A stretch of DNA of 64,000 nt from Catellatospora paridis (GCF_009720365.1 NZ_WBZD01000042.1:113206-177205), one strand, 5' to 3'; counted from the first letter of the stretch, positions 16,447 to 25,249 are shown. Numbers and translations are program-made. The notes: generated from the letters alone by a model not told the origin.

Positions 16447-16494
16447 AGGTCCCGCGACGGCACGCGGTGCGGTGCGTGCAACGTCGCGGGACCT
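16447..16494. repeat. Long hairpin between Cys-rich protein and XRE regulator
   Basis: Perfect 12-bp arms AGGTCCCGCGAC (16447-16458) and GTCGCGGGACCT (16483-16494) enclose a second stem GCACGC (16460-16465) / GCGTGC (16474-16479) with an 8-nt loop. It lies in the region upstream of both divergent genes, so it cannot be their terminator. It is either an operator or a structured leader. Confidence 0.75.
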
Positions 16495-16611
16495 CCGGCA
16501 GCGCGAGCCGGGAGAAACCGCTGCCTGATCAGCGTCGCGTCCCCGACCGAGCTTGTGAACCGGTTCGCTGTTGCGGCAACATCGGCAACGACGGATACAG
16601 AGGAGGTCGCA

Positions 16612-17988
16612 GTGACCGCCCAGGACAACGATGCGGTACGCCGAATCTTCGGCCTGGTCCTTCGCCACCTGCGCCGGCAGGCCGGGATGTCACTCCGCGA
16701 TCTCGGCGAACGCAGCCTCTACGACTACAGCCGCATCTCCCGAGTGGAACGCGGAGAACATCTGATCGACCCCGAACTGGTGCCTTCGTTGGATCACGCG
16801 CTCGGAGCCGGCGGATTGCTGGTCTCACTGCGCGCGCTGATGCCGGCGAACGGGACACCCACGCAGATGCCGCAGCTCGGCCTGATCAGTGGGCTTCCCA
16901 TCACCGACGGCGATAGCGTGACGGTGGAGTTTCGGTTGCCGGACCGAAGGGAGGTGCGGGTGAGCCTGTCACGTCGCGAGTTCCACCGTCTGTTGGCCAC
17001 CGGCGCGTTCGTCGGTACGCTCCGCCCTGACCTGGCCGAAACCGATCTGACCGAACGCGTCGCCAGGGCGGTCGCAGCACCGCAGCGCACCGACCCACAG
17101 GTGCTCGACTACTTCCGTACGCTGCTCGAACAGCACTTCGTCGCCGACAAGATGCTCGGTCCGCGAGCCCTGCTGGGCCAGGTCCACGCGCAGATCGAGA
17201 TCCTCGACGGACTACGTCGCGGTGGCCGACCCGGCACGGGCGAGCCGACGCTGCGCTTGCTTGCCCGGTATGCGGAGTTCGCGGGCTGGCTGCATCAGGA
17301 CTGTGGCGACGTCGCGGCGGCGATGTTCTGGTCGGACCGGGCCACCCAATGGGCGCAGGCGATCGGCGACCAACAGTTCGTCGCCTACCTCCTGGTCCGT
17401 AGGAGCAACATCGCGATGCTCGACGGTGACGCCGTCGATGTCGTCGAGCTGGCCGCCGCCGCACAGCGGGTTCCCGGCCCGATCAGCCCGAAGTTGCGCG
17501 CGCTCGCCGCCCAGCAGGAGGCACGTGGATGGGCCATGCACGGTGATGCCGACAGCTTCCGCATCCGGCTCGACGCCGCCGCCGACCTGCTCCGTGACCA
17601 CCCCGACGACGTCGACGAGAACTCACCCGTCTACCTGCGCCGTTATGACCTCGCCGCGTTGGAGGAGCAGTCCGCCACCGGTTATCGCGACTGCGGCCAC
17701 GCCGACACCGCCGTCGCCATCCTCGAACGCCGGATCGCTGACACCCCTGCTCATCTGCGCCGCGACCAGGCCCACCAGTGGGTCAAGTTGGCCAACGCGG
17801 TGCTCCGGTCGGCTCGACCCGACCCGGAACGCGCCGCCGCCCTGGGCCTGAGCTGCGTGCCGGCCGCGCGGACGACCGGGTCGGCACGCATCGCCGGCGA
17901 ACTGCGCACACTCAGCCGGACGCTCGCCCGGCGGTGGCCCGATCTCGCCCAGACTGACGAGCTGCGCGACGCCCTCGCCACCGTGTGA
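16612..17988 (+). CDS. XRE-type HTH regulator with TPR-like C-terminal half
   Basis: Protein of 458 residues from GTG 16612 (GAGGAGG 6-7 nt upstream). The N-terminal helix-turn-helix spans about 10-65 (LRHLRRQAGMSLRDLGERSLYDYSRISRVERGEHLIDPEL). A middle segment (about 105-150) precedes a helical, TPR-like domain (about 190-450) with repeating A-x3-A patterns. This is the common large actinomycete XRE/TPR regulator architecture, thought to sense peptides or small molecules. It is divergent from the Cys-rich small protein gene. Its codon use includes slightly more A/T at third positions than its neighbours. Confidence 0.85.
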   Translation: MTAQDNDAVRRIFGLVLRHLRRQAGMSLRDLGERSLYDYSRISRVERGEHLIDPELVPSLDHALGAGGLLVSLRALMPANGTPTQMPQLGLISGLPITDGDSVTVEFRLPDRREVRVSLSRREFHRLLATGAFVGTLRPDLAETDLTERVARAVAAPQRTDPQVLDYFRTLLEQHFVADKMLGPRALLGQVHAQIEILDGLRRGGRPGTGEPTLRLLARYAEFAGWLHQDCGDVAAAMFWSDRATQWAQAIGDQQFVAYLLVRRSNIAMLDGDAVDVVELAAAAQRVPGPISPKLRALAAQQEARGWAMHGDADSFRIRLDAAADLLRDHPDDVDENSPVYLRRYDLAALEEQSATGYRDCGHADTAVAILERRIADTPAHLRRDQAHQWVKLANAVLRSARPDPERAAALGLSCVPAARTTGSARIAGELRTLSRTLARRWPDLAQTDELRDALATV

Positions 17989-18085
17989 CGCCCGTCAACG
18001 CCGTATGACAGACGTAGTACGACGATCTCGGGCGGCCGTCGACCGCTGGCCACGGCTCACCCCGCACCTGGCCGTCGTCCACGAA

Positions 18086-18583
18086 TCAGGTGATGACCAG
18101 CAGTACCGCCTGGCCGTCGGCTGCTGCGCCCTTATAGAACCGGTGCAGGTCGGTGAGGGATGCTGCCAGGTCGTCGAATTTTGCCAGCTCCGCCCCGGGG
18201 CTCGGGTAGATGTCGAGGGCCGCCATCGCCCGCGGATCGAACCGGGCGCGCAGCGCGTCCAGGTCCAGCGCGTCGAGTGCGGCGGCGACCGCACGGACCG
18301 CCTCCGGCGTGAACAGCCTGGCCGGGCCGTAGCCGCCGTCCTCGCCGATCTCCTCGCCACCGAGCACGGCTTCGCCGGCTCCCTGGCTGATGTCCCAGGC
18401 GGTGCCGGTGAGCAGGTAGTGAACGCCATGCCACGATTTGTCGAGGTCCAGTTCGGGCTCGGGCATCTCGCCGTCGTCGTCTTCGAGGTCGCCGTAGAGC
18501 AGCTCGTCCACGACCGCGGCGTCGTCGAGAACCGCCTGCAGCTCATCGGCCGACAACCGGCGTCCGATCAGCACCATGCTCAC
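18086..18583 (-). CDS. DUF1877 (YfbM-like) protein
   Basis: Protein of 165 residues from a GTG at 18583, with GGAGGAG 8 nt upstream. The family layout is visible: MVLIGRRLSADELQAVLDD at the start, LDLDKSWHGVHYLLTGT in the middle, and FTPEAVRAVAAAL, RFDPRAMAALDIYP toward the end. DUF1877 proteins are small cytoplasmic proteins of unknown function, frequent in actinobacteria and sometimes linked to polymorphic-toxin immunity. Nothing toxin-like is adjacent. Confidence 0.85.
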   Translation of the reverse strand: MSMVLIGRRLSADELQAVLDDAAVVDELLYGDLEDDDGEMPEPELDLDKSWHGVHYLLTGTAWDISQGAGEAVLGGEEIGEDGGYGPARLFTPEAVRAVAAALDALDLDALRARFDPRAMAALDIYPSPGAELAKFDDLAASLTDLHRFYKGAAADGQAVLLVIT

Positions 18584-18690
18584 GCTTGTTCTCCTCCCTC
18601 GCCCGATCGGTCACCACGACGAAGACCCGTCGATCGCGGCACCGGGCACCTTATCGTGGCCGCCGGACACCCGGGGCCGTCAGCCGTGAC

Positions 18691-18821
18691 GGCACCGTCC
18701 GCGTCCGAACCTGATCGGGCTCGACATCGCTTTGCTCCTGGCCGTCGCCGTAACCCTCTGGCCGGGGCCGGCCGGCTCTGACCGTGTTGTCCCAGCGCGC
18801 TGTCATACTCCTGCACCGTGA
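18691..18821 (+). pseudogene. DoxX C-terminal relic
   Basis: After a TGA at 18688, frame +1 reads PNLIGLDIALLLAVAVTLWPG (about 18706-18768). This closely matches the C terminus of the DoxX protein at 15719-16084 (RLIGLNIALLVAAA), with 9 of the 11 core positions LIGLxIALLxA conserved. The DNA also aligns over about 33 bp with few differences. No start, no helices 1-3 and no other DoxX part is present, so I read it as the decayed end of a lost gene copy. It runs to TGA 18819, overlapping the next gene's start. Confidence 0.5.
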
Positions 18822-19348
18822 GCATCGAGGAGTTCTGGCAGGTGGTCGACAAGGCCCGGGAATCCGCGGCCGACCCGTCGGACGCCGTGGACGTCGCCGA
18901 ACGGACGCTGGCGCTGCTGACCGCCCTGCCCGCGGAGAAGGTCGCGCTCCTGGCACAACCGCTGTGGGACCTCCGGGCACGGTCCTACCGGTGGAACCTG
19001 TGGCATGCGGCGTATCTGATCAACGGCGGTTGCTCGGACGACGGCTTCGAGTACTTCCGCGGTTGGCTGCTCACCCAGGGGCGCGCGGTGTTCGAGCGCG
19101 CGGTGGCCGATCCCGATACTCTCGCCGACCTGCCGGCGGTCCAGCGTGTCGCCGCCGGCGACGAGGCCGACCTCGAATGCGAGTCCATGTACGGCGTGGT
19201 GTGGGACGCGTACGAGGCCGTGACCGGCGACCATGAGGCGCTTGCGGTCACCGGCCGTTACCCGCAGCTCGGCCCGGGCTGGGACTTCGAGGACGCCGAC
19301 GAGGACCGCCGACGCCTGCCGAAACTTGCCGCACTCTTCGACGACTGA
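18818..19348 (+). CDS. DUF4240 domain protein
   Basis: Protein of 176 residues from GTG 18818. It matches the DUF4240 layout: an N-terminal FWQVVDKARES, LWDLRARSYRWNLWHAAYLINGGCSDDGFEYFRGWLLTQGR in the middle with its Trp/Tyr/Cys residues, then FERAVADPDTLADL, and an acidic C terminus. The family is widespread in streptomycetes and relatives, and its function is unknown. It is probably cytoplasmic. It is convergent with the following minus-strand operon and separated from it by a hairpin. Confidence 0.85.
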   Translation: MSIEEFWQVVDKARESAADPSDAVDVAERTLALLTALPAEKVALLAQPLWDLRARSYRWNLWHAAYLINGGCSDDGFEYFRGWLLTQGRAVFERAVADPDTLADLPAVQRVAAGDEADLECESMYGVVWDAYEAVTGDHEALAVTGRYPQLGPGWDFEDADEDRRRLPKLAALFDD

Positions 19349-19385
19349 GAGCGGTGCTCAACGCGTTGCCTTCGTTTGCCGTACC

Positions 19386-19419
19386 GGGGAGTCGACACCG
19401 CCTGGCGGGCCGACTCCCC
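19386..19419. terminator. Hairpin between convergent genes
   Basis: GGGGAGTCG (19386-19394) pairs with CGACTCCCC (19411-19419). It lies between the stop codons of the DUF4240 gene and the minus-strand membrane-protein gene. Confidence 0.65.
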
Positions 19420-19424
19420 CACTG

Positions 19425-20390
19425 TCACAGCCGCGCCTGCCGGCGCACCAGCACAGCACCGGCGGCGATCAGGGCGGCCGTGACGACGGCCGGAGCCATG
19501 ATCCAGAACACGCTGTAGTCGTTGCCCTGGTTGCCGGGCAGGTAGCGGTGGCCCAGGCCCTGCAGGAACAACGGCAGCGGCAGCACGGCCACCGCCAGGC
19601 CCGCCCGCGCATCCACGAACGACCATGCCAGCGCGCCCAGGCAGACGGCCGTCAGCGCAAACGGCTGCCAGCCGAGCGAGGCGTCGAAGTCCGTCGGCAG
19701 GAGGAACACCGACAGCGGCACGGCCAGCAGCCACCACAGGGGTGTGCCGGGCACGGCAGGCCGCCGGCGCAGCAACGGCAGCATCAGCAGGACCGCCAGC
19801 GGCAGCGGCCAGAACTTGTAGTCCACCAACCGGCCCTCTAGGAGATGCCAGCTGAGCTGCGCCCAACCTTCGGTCAGCGGCGGGGGTTCCGGGGAGTCCC
19901 ATTTGATGTACCAATATAGATGTGGGCCGATTTGTGCCCACTGTTCGCAGACGAAGCCCACCCCAGCGATCACGGTGGCCCACCCGTAGCGGCCCCGTGA
20001 GGCCAGAAACAGGGCTGGCACCACGGCCACGGTCGCGCCGACGAACCCGAGCTCCGATTCCAGCCGCAGCCCGTCGCCCAGTAGGTCGGAGAAGACGACC
20101 CGGCCGGCCCGGGCCGCGGACAGCGCGGCGCCGTAGGCGAGCAGCAGCAGCGCGGCCATCCGCGCCGCCGACAGCCAGGCCTGTCCGACGGACAGGCCTG
20201 CGGCGGTGCCGACCCGCGCCCGCAGCGCGCCGAGCATCAACGCGCCGATCTCGCGCAGCGGCGGCCGCCCCTGCCCGGCCTCCGCGGCGTCCATGAGCGT
20301 GCCCAGCATCTCCGCGCCGCGGTGGTGCCGGTAGGCCTTCGGGTACAGCCGTAGCAGCCGCTCGTAGCGGCGTTCGATCTCGATGCTCAC
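19425..20390 (-). CDS. Membrane protein with permease-prefix-like N terminus
   Basis: Protein of 321 residues. The N terminus IERRYERLLRLYPKAYRHHRGAEMLGTLMDAA is the short domain typically found in PadR-linked membrane proteins. About eight membrane helices follow (from AALLLLAYGAALSAA to PAVVTAALIAAGAVLV). Function is unknown. It is co-transcribed with, and translationally coupled to, the upstream PadR gene (4-nt ATGA overlap), the usual PadR-membrane protein unit. It is therefore probably the target of PadR control. Confidence 0.82.
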   Translation of the reverse strand: MSIEIERRYERLLRLYPKAYRHHRGAEMLGTLMDAAEAGQGRPPLREIGALMLGALRARVGTAAGLSVGQAWLSAARMAALLLLAYGAALSAARAGRVVFSDLLGDGLRLESELGFVGATVAVVPALFLASRGRYGWATVIAGVGFVCEQWAQIGPHLYWYIKWDSPEPPPLTEGWAQLSWHLLEGRLVDYKFWPLPLAVLLMLPLLRRRPAVPGTPLWWLLAVPLSVFLLPTDFDASLGWQPFALTAVCLGALAWSFVDARAGLAVAVLPLPLFLQGLGHRYLPGNQGNDYSVFWIMAPAVVTAALIAAGAVLVRRQARL

Positions 20391-20746
20391 GCCGGCACCG
20401 CCCCGGGGCGTACGGGCCGCGCCGTGCTCGTGCCGCGTTCGGTGACGATCCGGGCCGCGTCGGCCAGCCGGGCCGCCTCCTCGCGCAGGGCGACCAGGCC
20501 GGCGTCGGTGAGGGTGTAGTAGCGGCGGGCCCTGCCGTTGACGATCTGCTCGTCGGAGACCCGCACCAGCTGCTCGCCGGCCAGGCGGTCGAGGGCCGAG
20601 TACAGCGTGCCGGTGGCGAGTTTGACCTGGCCGCGTGACAGTTCGTCGGCTCGTTTGATGATGGCCCAGCCGTGCAGGGGTTCGTCCTGAAGCGACGCCA
20701 GGATGAAGTAGGTCGGTTCCCGCATCCTCATCGGAGTGATACTCAT
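20387..20746 (-). CDS. PadR family transcriptional regulator
   Basis: Protein of 119 residues, typical PadR length. It has EPTYFILASLQDEPLHGWAIIKRADELSRG (wing-helix start), KLATGTLYSALDRLAGEQLV (recognition helix) and NGRARRYYTLTDAG (wing). The start at ATG 20746 lies exactly 6 nt after TATCTT, which fits a leaderless mRNA; ATG 20725 (beginning MREPTYF) is an alternative nearer the family consensus. It should repress its own operon via the inverted repeat overlapping the start. Confidence 0.9.
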   Translation of the reverse strand: MSITPMRMREPTYFILASLQDEPLHGWAIIKRADELSRGQVKLATGTLYSALDRLAGEQLVRVSDEQIVNGRARRYYTLTDAGLVALREEAARLADAARIVTERGTSTARPVRPGAVPA

Positions 20747-20781
20747 GAGGATAAGATATGGCGATGATCTACCTATGTAAA
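20724..20781 (-). promoter_or_regulatory. padR-operon promoter and operator
   Basis: On the minus strand TTTACA (20781-20776), a 17-bp spacer and TATCTT (20758-20753) give a good promoter with its start point near 20746. An 8-bp inverted repeat, ATCCTCAT (20724-20731) and ATGAGGAT (20745-20752), spans the start codon and is a plausible PadR site. Confidence 0.65.
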
Positions 20782-20821
20782 GATCTGGCCTTCCGCTTCT
20801 GCCGGCGTCGCTCCGACGGGG

Positions 20822-21442
20822 TCAGGCGGGGAGGTGGGTCCCTGAGGACAGGTTGAGCGTGGCCGCGAACGTCAGGTACAGCAGCCACAGGCCGACCAGG
20901 ATGTGCAGCAGGCCCAGCACCTTCTGGCCGGGGTTGAGCGCCCCGTGCCCGTCGTGCGCGGGCCTGCCGCCGATGTTGAAGCTGGCGAAGAACTCCGCGA
21001 CGTACACCAGGGTCAGGCCGGTGAAGAGCAGCCCGAGGGGCCAGTCCCCCGCCCTGAAGAAGACGAGCATGCCGAGGATGCCCAGCAGGACGAAGGGGAT
21101 CGACATGTATCCATTGGGTCTGGCGTCGGAGCCCTGCAGCCTGATCCAGCCCATGGCGAACCAGTGGATGCCGTAGGCGCTGAACGCCAGGGCCGCCATG
21201 TACAGCGTCTTGTTGGTGGTGAAGACCTCGAACCAGGTCAACCCGACGAAGAGGTAGATGCCGACCAGGAACTGGCAGAAACCGGGCATCCAGATGCCCC
21301 ATACCCCGTTGCTGCGGTCGACGTTGCGGTCCCGGGCCGGGTAGCCGAACAGCTCCTGCGGGCCGTAGATCAGGTAGCCGGTGGCGAGTCCGAAGAAGCC
21401 CAGCGCCACCGGCACGAACATTGAGGCCGGAAGAATTTCCAT
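20822..21442 (-). CDS. Six-helix membrane protein, AceTr (GPR1/FUN34/YaaH)-like
   Basis: Protein of 206 residues with six hydrophobic helices. The second to fourth helices (MPGFCQFLVGIYLFVGL; LYMAALAFSAYGIHWFAMGW; IPFVLLGILGMLVFF) resemble the acetate/succinate-proton symporter family, including its AF-S-YG-W-like motif after helix 3. The family's N-terminal NPAPLG signature is not present (the N terminus reads PVALGFFGLATG), so the relation is distant and the substrate uncertain. The start at ATG 21442 has AGGGGAA upstream; the longer in-frame ORF is unlikely. It is downstream of the GH3 gene but separated from it by two hairpins. Confidence 0.6.
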   Translation of the reverse strand: MEILPASMFVPVALGFFGLATGYLIYGPQELFGYPARDRNVDRSNGVWGIWMPGFCQFLVGIYLFVGLTWFEVFTTNKTLYMAALAFSAYGIHWFAMGWIRLQGSDARPNGYMSIPFVLLGILGMLVFFRAGDWPLGLLFTGLTLVYVAEFFASFNIGGRPAHDGHGALNPGQKVLGLLHILVGLWLLYLTFAATLNLSSGTHLPA

Positions 21443-21571
21443 GGCAGCGTTCCCCTCGTGCGCTTCGCCGCCGCCTCCGGGCTGCACAGCCCGGCCCGGG
21501 GTGAATACTGCCAGCGGCCAGGATCACTTTACTGCCGTACGACCTGCTTTGATCTGGTTTTGCCGGGTCCT

Positions 21572-21601
21572 GGGGCGGCCGGGCAGAGACCCGGCCGCCC
21601 C
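21572..21601 (-). terminator. Second terminator behind GH3 gene
   Basis: Perfect 12-bp stem GGGGCGGCCGGG (21572-21583) with CCCGGCCGCCCC (21590-21601) and a 6-nt loop. Confidence 0.75.
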
Positions 21602-21645
21602 AGCGTGCTCATAGAGGTCCCGCACACGACCCCCGAAACGGCGAA

Positions 21646-21673
21646 CGGCGGCTCCCCCGCAGGGGAACCGCCG
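21646..21673 (-). terminator. First terminator behind GH3 gene
   Basis: CGGCGGCTCCCC (21646-21657) pairs with GGGGAACCGCCG (21662-21673) with one G-U type position. It lies 19 nt beyond the GH3 stop codon and works in tandem with the hairpin at 21572. Confidence 0.75.
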
Positions 21674-21691
21674 AACAGATCCGACCCGGAC

Positions 21692-23977
21692 TCAGACGAC
21701 CACGGTGAACCCGGCGCGCTGCAGGTCCTCGGCCCGCGAGGACGGGCCCACCCGCAGCTCGAACTCGCCCGGCTCGACCACCCGCGCGCCCCGGGCGTCC
21801 ACGATGGAGCAGGCCGACACCGGCAGCTCCAGCTCCACCAGCCGCGACTCCCCCGCCGCCAGCGACACCTGGCGGTACGCCTTCAGCTCCTGCTCCGCCC
21901 AGGTCACCGAGGTGACCGTGTCACTGACGTACGCCTGGACCGTCTCCAGCGCCGGCCGCGCCCCGGTGTTGCGCAGCTCCACCTGCGCCCGCACCGTGTC
22001 GCCGACGCCCACCGTCGGCGTCAGCACCCGCAGACCGGAGTACTCCACCGTGGTGTAGCTCAGGCCCTGCCCGAACGCGAACGCCGGAGCCTGCGTCAGG
22101 TCGGCGTAACGGTGGCCGTGCTGTCCGCGCACCTGGTTGTAGTACGTCGGCTGCTGCCCGGCGTGCCGGGCGAACGAGATCGGCAGCCGGCCGCTGGGCT
22201 CGATCAGCCCGAGCAGCAGCTCGGCGACGGCCCGCCCGCCACGCATGCCCGGGTTGGCGGCGTACACGATCGCGGCGGCTTCGCTCACCGACGGGGGCAA
22301 CACCAGCGGCTTGGAGCTCAGCAGCACCACGATCAGCGGCTTGCCCGTCGCGGCCAGCGCGTCCAGCAGGGCAGCCTGCCCGCCCACCAGCTCCAGCGTG
22401 GCGGTCGAGCGGTACTCCCCGACCAGCTCGATGCGGTCGCCGACCACGGCGACCACGTAGTCGGCCCGGCTCGCGTCGGCGACCGCCGCGGCGATCAGCG
22501 CCTCGTCGGGCGCGGCGGGCAGCGCGACGTCGGGGCGCGGCTGCCCGTCGGGGAAGAACTCCCCCTCAGGGTCGGGCCCGGTGACGACGATGTCCGCGCC
22601 GCGGGCGTGGGTGACCGTCCAACCGGCCGGGACGACCTCCCGGAACCCGTCCAGCACGGTCGTGATCATCTCGCGCGGATGGCCGTCGGGCAGCCACTCG
22701 GCCTGCCCGGACGCGCCGGCCCAGTCGCCGAGCTGGGTATGCGGGTCGTCGGCGTTGGGCCCGACGATCGCGACGGTGCGGGCCGGGGCGTCCGGCGCGG
22801 CGGCGCGCCCGTCCGGCCCGGCCGTCAGGCCGCCCGCCAGCGGCAGCGTGCCGTCGTTGCGCAGCAGCACCAGCGAACGCCGGGCGACCTCGAGGTTGAG
22901 CTCGGCGTGCGCGGCGACGCCGATGACCTCGGCCTGGCGGGCCGGGTCGGGGTGCCGCGGGTTCTCGAACAGCCCCAGCTCGAACTTCAGGGTCAGGATG
23001 CGGGTGACCGCCGCGTCCAGCTCCGACTCCTCCAGCAGCCCCTTGGCGACGGCGTCTTGCGCGCCCTCGAAGAAGTCGGGCGTGGTCATCACCATGTCGT
23101 TGCCCGCCTTCACCGCGGCCGCGGACGCTGCGGTGAAGTCGGGGAAGATGTGCTGCTCCCAGACCATGCGACCGACGTTGTCCCAGTCGGTGACCAGCGT
23201 GCCGCGGTAGCCCCACTCGCCGCGCAGCACCTCGTTGAGCAGCCAGTCGTTCACCGTGACGGGCACCCCGTCCATCGACTGGTAGCCGAGCATGAAGGTG
23301 CGGCAGCCCTCCCGGGCGACCCGCTCGAACGGCGGCAGGAACCACGAGCGCAGCTTGCGCCGGGAGATGTCGGCCTCGCTGGCGTCGCGGCCGCCCTGCG
23401 TCTCGGAGTAGCCCGCGAAGTGCTTCGCGCAGGCCAGGATCGCCGTCGGGTCGGCCAGACCGTCGCCCTGGTAACCGCGCACCATCGCCGAGGCGAACTC
23501 GCCGATGAGGAACGGGTCCTCCCCGAACGTCTCGCTCACCCGCCCCCAGCGCAGGTCCCGGGCGATGCACAGCACCGGCGAGAAGGTCCAGTGCACACCG
23601 GTGGCGGCGACCTCGACGGCGGTGACCCGGGCGACCCGCTCGACGAGCTCGGCGTCCCAGGCCGCGGCCATGCCGAGCTGCGTCGGGAAGATCGTCGCAC
23701 CCTCCCAGAACGAGTGGCCGTGGATGCAGTCCTCGGCCACCAGCAGGGGGATGCCCAGGCGGGAGTGGCGGGCCAGCTCCGCGGCCTCGCGCACCCGCTC
23801 GGGCGAGGCGTGCAGGATCGAGCCCACATGGAACTCCTCGACCAGATGGCGTACGCCGTCACGGGCGGTGAGCTGAAGCATCTGCCCGACCTTCTCCGGC
23901 AGCGTCATCCGTCCGATGAGGTCGGCGACCCGCCGGGCGGTCGGCAGCGTGGGGTCGAGGTAAGGCAGCGAGGACAC
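21692..23977 (-). CDS. Glycoside hydrolase family 3 beta-glucosidase-type enzyme
   Basis: Protein of 761 residues from GTG 23977 (AAAGGAA 5 nt upstream; an in-frame ATG at 24031 would add 18 residues without a site). The layout is the standard GH3: an N-terminal TIM-barrel domain with KHFAGY (185-190), the catalytic nucleophile Asp264 in TLVTDWDNV, an alpha/beta sandwich domain (about 370-590) with RSLVLLRNDGTLPL, and a fibronectin III-like C-terminal domain (about 650-761). There is no signal peptide, so it should hydrolyse imported oligosaccharides. The gene lies 71 nt behind a LacI gene on the same strand, and the operator GAGAGCGCTCTC upstream of lacI should control both. I infer beta-1,3/1,4-gluco-oligosaccharide use. 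Confidence 0.92.
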   Translation of the reverse strand: MSSLPYLDPTLPTARRVADLIGRMTLPEKVGQMLQLTARDGVRHLVEEFHVGSILHASPERVREAAELARHSRLGIPLLVAEDCIHGHSFWEGATIFPTQLGMAAAWDAELVERVARVTAVEVAATGVHWTFSPVLCIARDLRWGRVSETFGEDPFLIGEFASAMVRGYQGDGLADPTAILACAKHFAGYSETQGGRDASEADISRRKLRSWFLPPFERVAREGCRTFMLGYQSMDGVPVTVNDWLLNEVLRGEWGYRGTLVTDWDNVGRMVWEQHIFPDFTAASAAAVKAGNDMVMTTPDFFEGAQDAVAKGLLEESELDAAVTRILTLKFELGLFENPRHPDPARQAEVIGVAAHAELNLEVARRSLVLLRNDGTLPLAGGLTAGPDGRAAAPDAPARTVAIVGPNADDPHTQLGDWAGASGQAEWLPDGHPREMITTVLDGFREVVPAGWTVTHARGADIVVTGPDPEGEFFPDGQPRPDVALPAAPDEALIAAAVADASRADYVVAVVGDRIELVGEYRSTATLELVGGQAALLDALAATGKPLIVVLLSSKPLVLPPSVSEAAAIVYAANPGMRGGRAVAELLLGLIEPSGRLPISFARHAGQQPTYYNQVRGQHGHRYADLTQAPAFAFGQGLSYTTVEYSGLRVLTPTVGVGDTVRAQVELRNTGARPALETVQAYVSDTVTSVTWAEQELKAYRQVSLAAGESRLVELELPVSACSIVDARGARVVEPGEFELRVGPSSRAEDLQRAGFTVVV

Positions 23978-24048
23978 GGGGTTCCTTTCGCGGACACCGG
24001 GCGGTGTCCTGGTGGCAAGGTGCGAGTTCATCCGGCGGCCGGGGGCGG

Positions 24049-25101
24049 CTACCGGCGTCCGGCGAGCGCGGACACCGGGTGTGCGGGCGGGAGCAGGAGC
24101 GCGGCGTCGGGCCCCGTGCTGTTGCGCACGACCATCTCGACGGGGAAGAAGCGCCGCCAGTGCGGCGCCGCGGCGCCCTCCAGCAGCGCCCTGGTCGCGG
24201 CGGCGGCCATCTGCTCGACCGGCAGGCGCATCGTCGTCAGCGGCGGGCTCACGCAGGCGGCCACGGCGCTGTCGTCGAAGCCGACGACGGCGATGTCGTC
24301 GGGGACCCGCCGGCCCGCGTCGGTGATGGCCTGGACCGCGCCGGCGGCCATCATGTCGCAGGCCGCGAAGATCCCGTCGAGGTCGGGGTGCTCGGCCAGC
24401 AGCCGCGTCGCGGCCGCGTAGCCGCCTTCACGCCGGAATCCGCCGTCGACGGCGATGTCGGGCAGGCCCAGCTCGCGGACTGCTTCGAGGTGCCCGGCGC
24501 GGCGGCCGGCCGCGCAGGTGTTGCAGTCGGGGCCGTGGATCGCGGCGATCCGGCGGCAGCCGATGCGGTGCAGGAAGTTGATCGCGTCGTACGCCGCGCG
24601 GCTGTTCTCGGGTTCGACCGCCGGGACGTGTGCCGCGGTAGCGCCCAGCGACACGACCCGCCGGCACCGCGCGTGGAAGCGGGCCGCCAGTTCGGGCGAC
24701 ACGTTGACCAGCACCGCGCCGGCCGTCACCGACTGCGCGACGCGTTCGATCAGCTCCGGCGCGTCGGCCGAGCCGGCGACGTTGACCCGCAGCTGCGTGT
24801 CGGTGCCGGCCAGCGCCGCCAGCACGCCCGCGATGACCCGGCTGTAGTAGGGCTGGGCCCCGAACAGGCTGATGTCGCCATGGCACGCGATGACGACCAG
24901 GTCGAGCGCGTCGCGGCGACCCGAGGCGAGCGCCCGCGCGGCCGCGTTCGGCCGGTAGCCGAGATCGGCGACGACCCGGTCGACCCGCATCCGCAGTTCG
25001 GCGGAGACGCCCGGCGCCTTGTTGAGCACCCGCGAGGCGGTGGCCCGCGACACCCCGGCCTGGTGGGCGATGTCCTCGATGGTCAGCTTCCGGTACGTCA
25101 T
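24049..25101 (-). CDS. LacI family transcriptional regulator (glucoside-type)
   Basis: Protein of 350 residues. The LacI helix-turn-helix (1-50) has LTIEDIAHQAGVSRATASRVLNKAPGVS and the hinge GYRPNAAARALASGR. The periplasmic-binding-protein-like effector domain follows, with VVGFDDSAVAACVSPPLTTMRLPVEQM near 270-297. It should bind the 12-bp palindrome 61 bp upstream of its own start and so regulate itself and the GH3 gene; identical sites precede the GH64 gene at 56077. The start is ATG 25101; the in-frame extension to 25176 would cover the operator. The inducer is probably a gluco-oligosaccharide (inference). Confidence 0.92.
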   Translation of the reverse strand: MTYRKLTIEDIAHQAGVSRATASRVLNKAPGVSAELRMRVDRVVADLGYRPNAAARALASGRRDALDLVVIACHGDISLFGAQPYYSRVIAGVLAALAGTDTQLRVNVAGSADAPELIERVAQSVTAGAVLVNVSPELAARFHARCRRVVSLGATAAHVPAVEPENSRAAYDAINFLHRIGCRRIAAIHGPDCNTCAAGRRAGHLEAVRELGLPDIAVDGGFRREGGYAAATRLLAEHPDLDGIFAACDMMAAGAVQAITDAGRRVPDDIAVVGFDDSAVAACVSPPLTTMRLPVEQMAAAATRALLEGAAAPHWRRFFPVEMVVRNSTGPDAALLLPPAHPVSALAGRR

Positions 25102-25151
25102 GGCACTCGCAATCTCGGCACGGGCGGCGCCCCGTCGCGCGCCCCGTCGGC

Positions 25152-25174
25152 ACCATAGACGCGAGAGCGCTCTC
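25152..25174 (-). promoter_or_regulatory. LacI operator GAGAGCGCTCTC and promoter
   Basis: A perfect 12-bp palindrome (25163-25174) lies directly upstream of a minus-strand -10-like TATGGT (25157-25152), so a bound repressor would sit in the promoter spacer. The sequence resembles the CebR-type GGGAGCGCTCCC operator of streptomycetes. The same 12 bp recur at 55913 and 56010. Confidence 0.85.
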
Positions 25175-25249
25175 AACGGAACCCGGTATGACGGTGCCCC
25201 ACCTGCCGGGATCGCGCTCTCCAGACTCTAGGGGACCGGCCGTGGCACC

